Assembly: GCA_031267055.1 (NCBI GenBank) | Contig: JAIRZV010000033.1 | Coordinates: forward strand, 1 to 55,238 | Length of the DNA: 55,238 bases | Direction: 5' to 3' | Source: Candidatus Margulisiibacteriota bacterium | Lineage (GTDB): Bacteria; Margulisbacteria; Termititenacia; Termititenacales; Termititenacaceae | Shown here: in pieces, positions 35,854 through 45,729 of the stretch | Numbering within the stretch: the first letter of the stretch is position 1 | Layout: each line of letters begins with the position of its first letter | The notes under the pieces: generated by a model | The model's input: the letters and a program-made list of their open reading frames with translations, nothing else | Database searches by the model: none | Told to the model about the DNA's origin: nothing | Translations under genes and position numbers: made by a program

Positions 35854-35862
35854 TGCTATAAT
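35854..35862 (+). promoter_or_regulatory. extended -10 promoter of pyrG, predicted leaderless
   Basis: TGCTATAAT, ending six bases before the pyrG ATG at 35869. No ribosome-binding site exists in the remaining six bases. No good -35 match is seen. Confidence 0.65.
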
Positions 35863-35868
35863 CCCCAG

Positions 35869-37485
35869 ATGCTGAAGCTCAAGAGCAAGTTTGTTTTTGT
35901 CACGGGCGGCGTGGTGTCTGGCTTGGGCAAAGGCATTACCGCGGCTTCGCTGGGGCGTTTGTTGCTGGCGCACGGCTACACAGTGACTATGCAAAAAATG
36001 GACCCCTACATCAATGTCGATCCGGGTACGATGTCTCCCTATCAACACGGCGAAGTTTTTGTGACCGACGACGGCGCGGAAACCGATCTCGATCTGGGGC
36101 ATTACGAGCGTTTTATCGACACGCCGCTGTCCAAATGGAACAATGTCACATCGGGCTCGGTTTATTCCAATGTGATTGCTCGCGAGCGGCGCGGCGACTA
36201 TTTGGGCGCCACAGTGCAGGTGATCCCGCACATCACCAATGAAATCAAAGAGCGCATGGTGCGCGCCGCCCAGCACAATAATTCCGATGTGGTGATCGTC
36301 GAGGTTGGCGGCACGGTCGGCGACATCGAGTCTCTGCCGTATATCGAAGCGATACGCCAGTTTAAAAACGAATTGCCGCGCGGCAACGCGATCAATATTC
36401 ATTGCACGCTCGTGCCTTTTATCGAGGCTTCCGGTGAGCACAAAACCAAGCCGACACAGCACTCGGTCAAGGAATTGCGCTCGATCGGTATTCACCCCGA
36501 CGTCATTATTTGCCGTTCGGCGGCCAGACTTTCGCGGGAATTAAAAAATAAAATTTCGTTATTTTGCGACGTGCGGCCGGAAGCGGTGTTCGGTCTGCAC
36601 AATGTCGTTTCTATATATGAAGTGCCGCTCCTGCTGGAGCAGGAAAAAATGCCTGATGTGGTTTTGGATTTGCTGGGATTGAGCAAAGAGCAAAAGCCTG
36701 AGCTGACCGACTGGAAAACTTACGTGGACAAAATGAAAGACTGCGGCCGGACCGTGACTATCGCTGTGGCCGGCAAATATGTCGCGCTGGAAGACGCCTA
36801 CATCTCTATCGCGGAGTCGATCAAGCACGCCGCGGTACAGCAGGGACTCAAAGCGAAAATCAAATGGATCAACACCGAGACTTTGGAATCCGAATCCGCC
36901 TGGCAGGAACAACTGGCCGGCGTTGACGGACTGATCGTGCCGGGCGGTTTTGGTAATCGCGGCATCGAGGGTAAAATAAAAGTCATTCAATACGCGCGCG
37001 AAAACAAAATGCCTTTTCTGGGTATTTGTCTGGGTATGCAAATGGCCACGGCGGAGTTTGCGCGCCATGTCTGCGGTTTGCCGGACGCCAACTCTACAGA
37101 GTTTAACGAACAGACCAAAGCTCCGGTCATCGACCTGATGCTGGATCAAAAAACTATCACCAACAAAGGCGGCACGATGCGGCTCGGCGCCTATCCCTGC
37201 AAAATAAACCCTGGCACTTTGCTGGAAAAATGCTACGGCCAAAAAGAAATTTCCGAGCGTCATCGCCACCGTTATGAATTCAACAACAATTACCGCGAGA
37301 TTTTTACCCAAAAAGGTTTGCGGATTTCCGGCCTGTCGCCGGACGAAAAATTGGTCGAAGTGGTAGAGCTGCCGGAGCATCCTTTTTTCATCGCCTGTCA
37401 GTATCACCCCGAATTTAAGTCCCGTCCGGGCAAGCCGCATCCGCTGTTCGCGGGGTTGGTAAAGGCGGCGGGGAAGATTGCCTAA
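35869..37485 (+). CDS. pyrG: CTP synthase
   Basis: A 538-residue enzyme making CTP from UTP, ATP and glutamine. The N-terminal synthetase domain starts KFVFVTGGVVSGLGKGITAASLGRLL (P-loop-like motif) and continues with KMDPYINVDPGTMSPYQHGEVFVTDDGAETDLDLGHYERF as its substrate-binding signature. The C-terminal class I glutaminase domain shows PGGFGNRG, the nucleophile elbow LGICLGMQ (Cys) and CQYHPEF (His and Glu). Length is normal. Its stop overlaps the stop of the convergent pbpC by two bases. Confidence 0.97.
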   Translation: MLKLKSKFVFVTGGVVSGLGKGITAASLGRLLLAHGYTVTMQKMDPYINVDPGTMSPYQHGEVFVTDDGAETDLDLGHYERFIDTPLSKWNNVTSGSVYSNVIARERRGDYLGATVQVIPHITNEIKERMVRAAQHNNSDVVIVEVGGTVGDIESLPYIEAIRQFKNELPRGNAINIHCTLVPFIEASGEHKTKPTQHSVKELRSIGIHPDVIICRSAARLSRELKNKISLFCDVRPEAVFGLHNVVSIYEVPLLLEQEKMPDVVLDLLGLSKEQKPELTDWKTYVDKMKDCGRTVTIAVAGKYVALEDAYISIAESIKHAAVQQGLKAKIKWINTETLESESAWQEQLAGVDGLIVPGGFGNRGIEGKIKVIQYARENKMPFLGICLGMQMATAEFARHVCGLPDANSTEFNEQTKAPVIDLMLDQKTITNKGGTMRLGAYPCKINPGTLLEKCYGQKEISERHRHRYEFNNNYREIFTQKGLRISGLSPDEKLVEVVELPEHPFFIACQYHPEFKSRPGKPHPLFAGLVKAAGKIA

Positions 37486-39725
37486 TATACGTTAATCTTG
37501 ACGGTCGCGCTTTGTTTCCCTTGGTTGGCTTCTATGATATGGCCACCCAGCGTTAACTGCCAGACGATATTTTTACTCAAAGAAGACCGGCCAAGGAATT
37601 CACTGTCCGCATACCAAGTAGTTTCCAGATCGTTGTTGACTTTAAGAGTGATCTGCTGGTCTTCCTTGTTGATTACAGGGTCAACGGCAAAATAAGTGTT
37701 GTGAGGCGGGTACAAAATATTTAATTTGTTTTGCTTATTCCGAGGGTTTTCTTGCAGAGTGTATTTTTGCTGAGGGGAATTTTCCGCCAGCCAGTCTTTA
37801 TAGATGGCCGGATAAATAAATATGTTTTGTCCCTGGAGAATTTCATGTTCAGCACAGGTTTCTTGGGGTAAAATATCCGGACTAAAAAATTCCTGCTTAG
37901 TTTTAACGCAATTTGGGCCAGCCAGCAAACCTGACTCCAGACAAATATTTCTGCTGACTATAGCGGCAGGCCTGACAAACTCGCCAGCGGGATATTTTTC
38001 ACTGGCTTTTAGAATTATTTTTCTAAATAACGGCCCGGCGCCGGTGATGCCACTGCTGTTGTGCATCTCGCTTTGGTCATGATTGCCGACCCATACGCCG
38101 ACAGTGATTTTAGAGGTGTAGCCTACCGCCCAATTGTCCCGAAAGTCTTTGGTCGTGCCGGTTTTGGCCGCCGCGGGAAAAGGAAAATTCAGGCTGTTAT
38201 TTTGCCCGAAAGCGGCTTCTCTGGCGGTGTTGTCGCTCAAAATATCGGTGATGAGAAAAACTTTATCTGGCGCCAGCAAACCCAGACGCTCCAGCTTGTC
38301 GTCCTTGGTAAATAATAAATTTTTAAAATATACTCCTGCATTAGCCAAGCAAGCGTAGGCTTTGCTTATTTCATATAAGTTTACTTCTCCATTGCCCAGC
38401 GCCAAGCCCAGGCCGTAATATTCTGGACTGCGGGTTAGATTCTTAAAGCCTAACTGTTGCAAAAGCGCTAAAAATTTGCCGCTCTCTATTTTAGACAGCA
38501 GGTAAATGGCCGGAATATTCAGTGAATTGCCCAGAGCGCCGCGTAAAGTTACCGGTCCACGGTATTGATCGTCATAATTTCTCGGATTGTAAACGCCGTT
38601 GCCGGCCTTGAAAGACATTTTAATGTCGGGCAAAATTGTTGATGGAGAAAATCCGTTTTCCAGCGCCAGGTAATACAAAAAAGGTTTAAGCGCGGAACCA
38701 GGCTGTCTGTAAGACAATACTCCGTCGATTTGCCCCGCATGGCTGGAATCAAAAAAATCCGCGGAGCCGGCATAAGCCAGTATTTCACCGCTTTTGTTTT
38801 CAATGACTAGCGCCGCCGCGTTGTTTATGTTTTTATCTTTTAAGCGTGCCAATTCTTCTTTTATAATATCAACTAGGTAGGCCTGCAATTCATAATCGAG
38901 AGTGGTTTTAATTTCCGCTCCGGGACGCTTTTTTCGTCCCTCTGTTTTTAAGATGAAGTATAAAAAATTTGGCGCCAGTATTTTGGCGTTGAGAGATTTA
39001 TTTAGCGTCAATGGCATTTTTTGGTAATAATCCTGCTCCTCTTTGGTGATTACGCCCTGACTGGTTAAATAAGCTAACCGGTCGTTGAGCTCATCCTCCA
39101 GCAAATTGTTATATAATTTTTGCGGATTGCTGGCGGGAGATCTGGCCAATAAGGCCAACGCGATAGATTCTTTGACATTCAACTCTTGAGGAGCTTTGTT
39201 GAAATAAAATTTTGCGGCAGTATTGATCCCTCCGATTAAATTCCCGTAATAAATTCGATTAAAATAATTTTCGAGAATTTCGGCTTTGGAATATCTTATT
39301 TCCAGATAAACCGCTAAAAAAGCTTCCGCTATTTTATGGAGCGGATTGCGCTGGGGGGCGCCTAAAATGTTTTTCGCCAGTTGTTGCGTGAGTGTTGACG
39401 CGCCCGAGATTATTTTCTTGTGTTTAACATTTTCAATAACTGCCCGGCCAATAGCTAAAAAATCCAGTCCCGCGTGACGATAAAACCGCTGGTCTTCCAG
39501 ATTAATAAAAACATTTTTTGTTTCAGGGTTAATTTGGTCTAGTGTGATCCAGGTCCTGACAGGCCCGCCATCTGCGGATAAAATACAGATCAGCTGGTCC
39601 TGGCGATCATAAAAACTATATGTTCTTAACTCTCTGGCGGATAACGGATCATAAAAATGAAACAAGCCGCGTAAGAAAACGCCTGAAATCAGGGCAACTA
39701 AAAATAATCCGCGGAGCTTAATCAC
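37482..39725 (-). CDS. pbpC: penicillin-binding protein 1C
   Basis: A ~747-residue bifunctional peptidoglycan synthase. It has an N-terminal membrane segment (LFLVALISGVFLRGLF) and a glycosyltransferase family 51 domain with the catalytic motif INLEDQRFYRHAG and GASTLTQQLAKN. The transpeptidase domain has SxxK in RQPGSALKPFLYYLALENG, SLN in GNSLNIPAIYLL and KTGT in AAKTGTTKDF. A C-terminal PBP1C-type domain (LNILYPPHNTYFAVDP...) follows. I chose the GTG at 39725, which overlaps the stop of the upstream macroglobulin gene; an ATG at 39770 or the frame to 39869 are alternatives, and no clear ribosome site settles it. It is translated directly after the macroglobulin gene. Confidence 0.88.
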   Translation of the reverse strand: MIKLRGLFLVALISGVFLRGLFHFYDPLSARELRTYSFYDRQDQLICILSADGGPVRTWITLDQINPETKNVFINLEDQRFYRHAGLDFLAIGRAVIENVKHKKIISGASTLTQQLAKNILGAPQRNPLHKIAEAFLAVYLEIRYSKAEILENYFNRIYYGNLIGGINTAAKFYFNKAPQELNVKESIALALLARSPASNPQKLYNNLLEDELNDRLAYLTSQGVITKEEQDYYQKMPLTLNKSLNAKILAPNFLYFILKTEGRKKRPGAEIKTTLDYELQAYLVDIIKEELARLKDKNINNAAALVIENKSGEILAYAGSADFFDSSHAGQIDGVLSYRQPGSALKPFLYYLALENGFSPSTILPDIKMSFKAGNGVYNPRNYDDQYRGPVTLRGALGNSLNIPAIYLLSKIESGKFLALLQQLGFKNLTRSPEYYGLGLALGNGEVNLYEISKAYACLANAGVYFKNLLFTKDDKLERLGLLAPDKVFLITDILSDNTAREAAFGQNNSLNFPFPAAAKTGTTKDFRDNWAVGYTSKITVGVWVGNHDQSEMHNSSGITGAGPLFRKIILKASEKYPAGEFVRPAAIVSRNICLESGLLAGPNCVKTKQEFFSPDILPQETCAEHEILQGQNIFIYPAIYKDWLAENSPQQKYTLQENPRNKQNKLNILYPPHNTYFAVDPVINKEDQQITLKVNNDLETTWYADSEFLGRSSLSKNIVWQLTLGGHIIEANQGKQSATVKINVY

Positions 39726-42700
39726 AAATAACGCGGCTGTCTTTTTCTGTGCCGTATATGTCCGGAGCATACATGGCTTCGGCAAAAGCCCCCGGGTCAA
39801 AATAATCTCCAGCGGCGATGGCCTGCGCCGCGTATTCCAGGTAGTAATTTCCTCTGGACAACGAATCAAAGTAATAGCTCACTCTGTCCTGCCTGACTTC
39901 CGTATAGGCTGGCCGGATGTTTGATTTTAAACTGTCTGCTAAAGTGCTCTGGGTGTTCAACTGCTGGAAATCAACAGGCATTAACGCCGCCGGCAGCTTG
40001 TCCGCGCAAACTACAAATGTGTTGTCTTCATAAGAATTAAAATTTGTTCTGACAATATAACTTTCTCCTTTTTTAAAAGAGCTGACTTTATTCCGCTTCA
40101 GGTCAAAATACTCCGTCCTGACCTTAAAAGACTTGTCAGCATGTTTGTCCTGTTTTTTGAGATACTGAGTGATCTCCAGTTTATAAAAAGCCGCGCTGCC
40201 GGCGTTCCCTTTGGCGGTCACTTCTGTTTCCAGGGTTTTGGCGTCGGCAAATTTGGCGATATCCAGTTCCGCTGGCTTGGCTTTGGCCTGTGCTTTTCCA
40301 GAATAAACTTCCGCGCCATCGACCGTCAAAGCGCAATTTAAGTTGCCGTTAAAATATTTCGCGCCGATATTTTGCAGTGCCATGATCACTTGAGCGTTGT
40401 CATGCGTGTTGTACCATCTGTTGTTGTGCCTTTTCTCATTGAGCACATAATTCAGCAGTGGCAAAGTATACTGTTCCATTTCCGGTAGGTCTGCGAGGAC
40501 GCGCATAGCCAGAGCCGTAAGTTTGACATTTGTGGTATGCCGCCAAAAAACAAGCCGCGTTGGTTTGAACAGCGCTCGGCCGGCTTGGTCAATATAAATA
40601 TTAGTAATGATTTCTTTTTTCAAATTCTCAAATTCTTCAAGGAAGACCTTATATTTATGCAGTAAATATAAGCGGTAGAGTTTATCCTCATTGGTCAACT
40701 GCTCGGACACTTTTCTCCGTTCAATAAAAGAAAGCATATTTTCTCCAGCCAGAGTTAATTCATAAAGTAAATAATGTCTATCCAGTTTGGCCTGATAAGC
40801 GTCTAGATCCCCTTGAGCCAACGCCTTTTTCAGAGTTTTAACAAGCTCTCGACGCATATTTTCATCTATGGCCAGGCCGAGGCTTTGGACATGATTAAGC
40901 GCGGACAAAGTATATAGGCTTAAATAATGCGAATAACTGGCGCCGCCGGGCCAGTAACCGTATAAACCATTGCTGGCTTTGTATTTATTGTTCTCCGCTA
41001 AAATCAGGCTTATATTTTTTTTGGCCTCTTTTTTTTGCGCTGGAGAAGATTCAGGCGATTTATAGGCCACGGCATTGCCGAGCAGCATACCCAGCTTTTG
41101 TTCCCAGCAGGCGTGCGGATAATAGATAAGGTAGTCCGCTGGCTCTTTCAGCAAATCGGAAAGGTCGCGGTCAAAACTGAGCTTGACCGCGCTAAGGTCT
41201 TTTAGCAAATTTTCTTCAGGTTCGGTCAGTTTGAGACTGGTCTTGCCGGAAAAATTGCCAGCCTGATCGGTTAAAATCAACTTGTTGATAGCGGTCACTT
41301 TTTTCGTTGTGTTTCTATAAACCGGCAAGGAAAATTTCACCTTGTCTTGGTTTTGCTTGGTTTGGGCGGCGACCAGCAGGTTAAGAGTTTTTGCGGTTTC
41401 TTGGTAAAACTCCGGAATTTGAATGTTGAAAACAATTTGTTTTTTATCCGCAATGGTAAAATCCTGAGTTGCTCGTCCCAGCGCCGCCGCGTCCAAATCC
41501 CATTGTGCTTCTAGAACGCCGGCTTGTTCTGCATTAGTGTTATTAAATATGACCACTCCGCTGTTGGATTTATCGGAGCTTCTAAGAAAATTCGGCAGAG
41601 CGCTTTCGATCAGCAAAGCCTGGCTGGATTTTAAGATCAATTGTCCGTGCCCAAACAAATCCGGCCCGTTGTCGGCAAAAATCAGCACTCTAAATTCACC
41701 GGCATTGTCCGGCAAATGAAAATTAAAAGAGCCGGTCTGCTCCACGGTGGATTTTAAGTAAGGCGCAAAATAAATAATGTCTTTAAATTCTTTCCGCACT
41801 TGGCCGGAATCATCCAGCAATCCGCCACCGCCGCCAGCGACCGCGCCTTTTTTACCAAAAAGCCTGCGGCCAACAATTCGATTGTAATTGGTGTAGTTCT
41901 GCACAAGCAGCGGGATCGCGGGGTTCATGGCCTCGCCGATATTTGTCCGCAAAGACGCCAGATCAAATAAGGCGTTATTGACCACCAAGGCGCAGTAATT
42001 GGTCGGCTGGCCGCTCTTGGTGTTGCTGAAACTGACCTGGACATTCACTTGGTCGCCGGGAGAATATTCTTGTTTTTCCGCTTGAACCCGCACCTTGATA
42101 TCCCGTTCTTTTTTGCGGACCTTGATTTGCTGATAGCCTATTTTAAATGATGGTTTGCCCAAATCGATTTGCTGCCGGCCGTATTTGTCCACCTGCACCG
42201 GCTGGCCTTTTCGGCCCTGCACTAAACAAACCGAAATATAACAATTCGGATAATATTCCTCTTTAATTTTTAAATCCAGGACCGGGGCATTATTGTTGAT
42301 TTCAATCAGCTTGTATTCTTTGATGGAATTAGTTTCGATAGTGACTAGACCGGCTGCCGTGCTGTAAGGGGATTTTACTAATATTTTTAGATCATCGCCA
42401 GCCTCATAAGTTTTTTTGTCCGTGAGAATATCGATACGGTCATGGTTATAACGTCCCCAATTATAATTGCCGCTGTTAACATAAAAGTCCAGTTTAGTTG
42501 TGGTGATGCGCCCGCTGCTATCCGTGCCTTTAGCAAGAATATAATAATGCCCGGCTCTGGCAAAAGATTTTTTAAGGGTCACGGAATTTAATTTGGTGGT
42601 GGTTATAACGCCTTCTGCTACTTTTTCTGGCTTGATGTTATTGAGATACTCAAAAGCATTGCCCACGCCTTTTTCTCTGACTGTGTAAATTTTATCCATA

Positions 42701-45462
42701 AAAATAGTGTATTCGATTTGTGCGGACACTAATTTATCGTCATTGCTCAAAGTGATGAAATCAAATTCCGCGCTTTCATTGATCTTACTGCTAAAGCCTT
42801 TTTGTTTAATGCCGATCTTGAACTCAGCCGGATAAACCAAGTAGTTAAGATATTGCGAAACTTTTTCGTTTAAACCTTTAGGGTCTTGCAACGTAAACTC
42901 CATAGTCAGAGTGATAGGATGCTTTAGCTGTTGATTGAGAATATTCTGCCGCCAGACAGTCTGGCCTGCAGGGCCGCTGTTCAGCTCTTTTTTCAGGGAA
43001 ATCGAATTGAAATAGTCGGGCTGATAAAATGTGTAATTATTATAGGGACTGTCCCAGTCCCTGTAGTAATAACTGCCGTTGTGATACTTATAGACTGATT
43101 GAATGGGAGCGTCTTTAATTGGCTGACCGGAATAATAATCGGCGGAAATAGCTATTGTTTCGACCGCGCCGGGGTAAGTGAAACCACGCTCCGGCTTGAC
43201 TCTAAATTTAGTCCGCGGAGCGCGGTAATCCGCCACCAAAAAACTGCTGACTCTAAAAAAATAATGGTCTTTTGTTCTTATCCCAATAGTGTATTCCCCC
43301 AGCTTGCAATCATTTTTCAGCCGCAAGCTGTCGACGGCGCTGGAATCAGTTTGCAGACCGAGCTCTTTTTTATAAACAAGGTCCCATTGCGGATCTCTGA
43401 TCTCAACCGTCACATTGGCTTTGCTGTAAGCCAGATCATTTTCATTGTATTCACGGACATAGAGCTTGTAATTAATCTCCGCGCCGGGTTTGTAGATCGG
43501 GCTGTCGGAAACGACAAAATAGCGTTTGTTGTTTCCCCGCTCTAAAAAACTATCGAAGTCAGTCTGCTGAATTCCAAACTCCCAGGCCTTGAGATTAGAG
43601 TCAAAATTATCAGCGGTTGTAGAAAGTATCGCGGTGTCTTCGCCTTTGCTGGCCACAATATAAATGTCCGCTTTTAGTTTTTCTAGTCCTAGAGGAATAA
43701 CGCAATAACCGTCCTGATTGGTTTGGGCTGAAGTTATTTTTTTGCCTTTGCCATCGTAAAGACTTACCGTAACGCCTTCCGCCGTCTTGCCGTTACTTAA
43801 ATTTGTGGTCCAGATCGCTATATCTTTCAGGGACTTTTTGACAATCAAACCCAGATCGGTCACGTTGACGATTGCGTTTTGAGCGTGCTGAGATGCTCCC
43901 AGCCGCGCGGCGTCCTCTGGGGACGGAGCGATGGACACAAAATATATCCCCGGGTGCTGCAAATCTATTTTTTGATACCAGACATAATTGTCCAGATTGC
44001 TGGTCACGCTGTGGCTGGCCGCTAATTTGCCAAATCTAGACAGTTTGGCCTTAACGTTAATTTCCTGGCTGTCATTGTCGAACAAATCGCTCCGCATTGC
44101 CGCGACAATTTTATTTTTATCGGCCTTATACACAGACGCAATTGTGTTGCGGATATTTTGGGATTTAAAAGAATAATAAGGATAATTTATCTCGACCACA
44201 TTAATGCCTGTCTCTAACTCCAGCAATGGCATGGCTTCCGCTAAAACAAGATCGAACTCGATTTCTGCATTTAACTTTTCCGCGTCGGTGTTTTCTAAGT
44301 TGGCGGAAATTACAAAATTATAAGTTATTCCGTGCTGAAACAAATCAGTGGACAGCTCCATGTTTGTAGAACCGTAGCTTGAATAATAGTAATCGTCGAG
44401 ATATAGCTTTTCCAGATCCAGACCCTCCGGCCAAGGAGTGATTTTAAGATGCTTAAAAAATTCTTGCGGAGAGACTCTTTTGGAAAAAACAAAATCAATG
44501 TAAGACAAAATTCTATTCGCGGAAGATACGCTTTCCAGCGTAAAATCTTTCTCGATATAGTCATTGCCGGTTTCAATGGAGACTCCGCTGGCGCTTTTCA
44601 CAAAGCCGTTTTGGAAAGATCTTAAAGTCAAAGAGGCGTTTTTCGGCAGATTTAAACTGGGCTTAATTAAATATCTGCTGGCATTATGTTTTGTGGCGAT
44701 AACGCTCGACCGCACTGTTTTATTGCCTTTTTTCGCTTCAATATAAAGCTGCTCTTCCAATATTTTTTTTATATTATCGCCAAACAAAGGAATCGCAGAA
44801 TATTCATTTTTTGTTTTGTCTTCCTGCAGAGGATTAACTATAAAGCAGGGTTTATTCTCGATAGTTTGATAATAAGCATCGATCACCAGGGGTTTAATAA
44901 AAGAAAAATCCAGACTTTTGCCGTTGTAAACAAGCTGGCCTGGATAAAGCTTGCCGTATTTTAGGTCTGATTCTATAAAATATTTTACGGTATTGGCGTT
45001 CAGCCTGCGTTCCGCGCCGTCCAGTTCGGGGATGAAAATCAGCTTTTCCGCGGCTATTTCTTCTCCGACGGCAAAAATGTCTTTGTTAAAAACAAAAGCC
45101 AGCGTGTCGTCATATAAAAAACCATTCGGATGCATCGCGGTGATCTTTACGCTGCCCAAGCTATAAGGAGTTTTTACTGGTTTGCTCTCAACTGCCGCCG
45201 GCTCCTTGTAATTTGAGGCCAGATTTTTTAGATCAGCGTCAGCTGCCGTCAAAACTTTAACTGTTCTTTTAATGAGGACTTTGGTCGACGCTGCTTGGCT
45301 TGCCGTTATTTTGAAGTTAAACAGTTTTTGCAGATCATCTTTAAAATAATAAGAAACGCCGAGTGTTGATAATATTAGCGTGCTTAATAGAACAGACGTC
45401 CAGATTTTCTTATGGCTTCTGGCAGGCTTCTTTGCTTCTGGAGATTTTTCTTGCCGCGGCAT
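39718..45462 (-). CDS. bacterial alpha-2-macroglobulin (YfhM-like)
   Basis: A 1914-residue envelope protein. The N-terminus has one membrane anchor (TSVLLSTLILSTLGVSYYF, about residues 25-43) and no lipobox. MG-type beta domains follow. A Gly-rich segment AVAGGGGGLLDD near residue 1200 lies where a bait region or linker would be. A thioester-type motif HACWEQ (CxEQ, about residue 1450) sits in the complement-like TED alpha-helical domain, and a C-terminal receptor-binding-like domain closes the protein. Bacterial members trap proteases covalently in the periplasm and are typically encoded with pbpC, as here. The Cys-Trp-Glu-Gln variant keeps the residues needed for the thioester. Confidence 0.9.
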   Translation of the reverse strand: MPRQEKSPEAKKPARSHKKIWTSVLLSTLILSTLGVSYYFKDDLQKLFNFKITASQAASTKVLIKRTVKVLTAADADLKNLASNYKEPAAVESKPVKTPYSLGSVKITAMHPNGFLYDDTLAFVFNKDIFAVGEEIAAEKLIFIPELDGAERRLNANTVKYFIESDLKYGKLYPGQLVYNGKSLDFSFIKPLVIDAYYQTIENKPCFIVNPLQEDKTKNEYSAIPLFGDNIKKILEEQLYIEAKKGNKTVRSSVIATKHNASRYLIKPSLNLPKNASLTLRSFQNGFVKSASGVSIETGNDYIEKDFTLESVSSANRILSYIDFVFSKRVSPQEFFKHLKITPWPEGLDLEKLYLDDYYYSSYGSTNMELSTDLFQHGITYNFVISANLENTDAEKLNAEIEFDLVLAEAMPLLELETGINVVEINYPYYSFKSQNIRNTIASVYKADKNKIVAAMRSDLFDNDSQEINVKAKLSRFGKLAASHSVTSNLDNYVWYQKIDLQHPGIYFVSIAPSPEDAARLGASQHAQNAIVNVTDLGLIVKKSLKDIAIWTTNLSNGKTAEGVTVSLYDGKGKKITSAQTNQDGYCVIPLGLEKLKADIYIVASKGEDTAILSTTADNFDSNLKAWEFGIQQTDFDSFLERGNNKRYFVVSDSPIYKPGAEINYKLYVREYNENDLAYSKANVTVEIRDPQWDLVYKKELGLQTDSSAVDSLRLKNDCKLGEYTIGIRTKDHYFFRVSSFLVADYRAPRTKFRVKPERGFTYPGAVETIAISADYYSGQPIKDAPIQSVYKYHNGSYYYRDWDSPYNNYTFYQPDYFNSISLKKELNSGPAGQTVWRQNILNQQLKHPITLTMEFTLQDPKGLNEKVSQYLNYLVYPAEFKIGIKQKGFSSKINESAEFDFITLSNDDKLVSAQIEYTIFMDKIYTVREKGVGNAFEYLNNIKPEKVAEGVITTTKLNSVTLKKSFARAGHYYILAKGTDSSGRITTTKLDFYVNSGNYNWGRYNHDRIDILTDKKTYEAGDDLKILVKSPYSTAAGLVTIETNSIKEYKLIEINNNAPVLDLKIKEEYYPNCYISVCLVQGRKGQPVQVDKYGRQQIDLGKPSFKIGYQQIKVRKKERDIKVRVQAEKQEYSPGDQVNVQVSFSNTKSGQPTNYCALVVNNALFDLASLRTNIGEAMNPAIPLLVQNYTNYNRIVGRRLFGKKGAVAGGGGGLLDDSGQVRKEFKDIIYFAPYLKSTVEQTGSFNFHLPDNAGEFRVLIFADNGPDLFGHGQLILKSSQALLIESALPNFLRSSDKSNSGVVIFNNTNAEQAGVLEAQWDLDAAALGRATQDFTIADKKQIVFNIQIPEFYQETAKTLNLLVAAQTKQNQDKVKFSLPVYRNTTKKVTAINKLILTDQAGNFSGKTSLKLTEPEENLLKDLSAVKLSFDRDLSDLLKEPADYLIYYPHACWEQKLGMLLGNAVAYKSPESSPAQKKEAKKNISLILAENNKYKASNGLYGYWPGGASYSHYLSLYTLSALNHVQSLGLAIDENMRRELVKTLKKALAQGDLDAYQAKLDRHYLLYELTLAGENMLSFIERRKVSEQLTNEDKLYRLYLLHKYKVFLEEFENLKKEIITNIYIDQAGRALFKPTRLVFWRHTTNVKLTALAMRVLADLPEMEQYTLPLLNYVLNEKRHNNRWYNTHDNAQVIMALQNIGAKYFNGNLNCALTVDGAEVYSGKAQAKAKPAELDIAKFADAKTLETEVTAKGNAGSAAFYKLEITQYLKKQDKHADKSFKVRTEYFDLKRNKVSSFKKGESYIVRTNFNSYEDNTFVVCADKLPAALMPVDFQQLNTQSTLADSLKSNIRPAYTEVRQDRVSYYFDSLSRGNYYLEYAAQAIAAGDYFDPGAFAEAMYAPDIYGTEKDSRVICD

Positions 45463-45505
45463 AATAGCGTCTCTTTTACTTAAATTTTTTGCTTTATTGT
45501 ACCTG

Positions 45506-45511
45506 ATTATA
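45506..45511 (-). promoter_or_regulatory. -10 box of the macroglobulin-pbpC operon
   Basis: Minus-strand TATAAT about 43 bases upstream of the macroglobulin ATG. No good -35 box was found at normal spacing, so confidence is modest. Confidence 0.4.
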
Positions 45512-45642
45512 CCTAAAAATCCAGCAAAAATGTGTTTGCCAATAAATGTAATTCACATCACGGCCGCGCCGCTTGTTACTAAAACTTGTCTTTGTGCCTG
45601 CTCCGCTGGCTTGTGAAGCTCGAGTAGAGGGGTAAAGAATTC

Positions 45643-45667
45643 AGTTGTTCGGAAATCCCGAATAACT
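45643..45667. other. hairpin upstream of the DUF3800 gene
   Basis: AGTTGTTCGG (45643-45652) pairs with CCGAATAACT (45658-45667), ten pairs with one G-T, around a 5-base loop. It lies in the 267-base spacer between the macroglobulin and DUF3800 genes, about 45 bases before the -10 box. Possible operator or attenuator; nothing else is recognised in this spacer besides the two promoters. Confidence 0.35.
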
Positions 45668-45710
45668 AAAAAGTAATTTGCAAAATATGACAAATACGCT
45701 TTTATTGCCG

Positions 45711-45719
45711 TGTTATAAT
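45711..45719 (+). promoter_or_regulatory. extended -10 promoter of the DUF3800 gene
   Basis: TGTTATAAT ends ten bases before the ATG at 45730, predicting a leader of only a few bases. No Shine-Dalgarno sequence is present. Confidence 0.6.
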
Positions 45720-45729
45720 TTATATCCTT

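Noticed and set aside
36559..37440. 293-codon open frame antisense to pyrG
   Set aside because: Overlaps the conserved glutaminase half of pyrG, with Phe/His/Arg-rich low-quality protein and no motif; a typical shadow frame.
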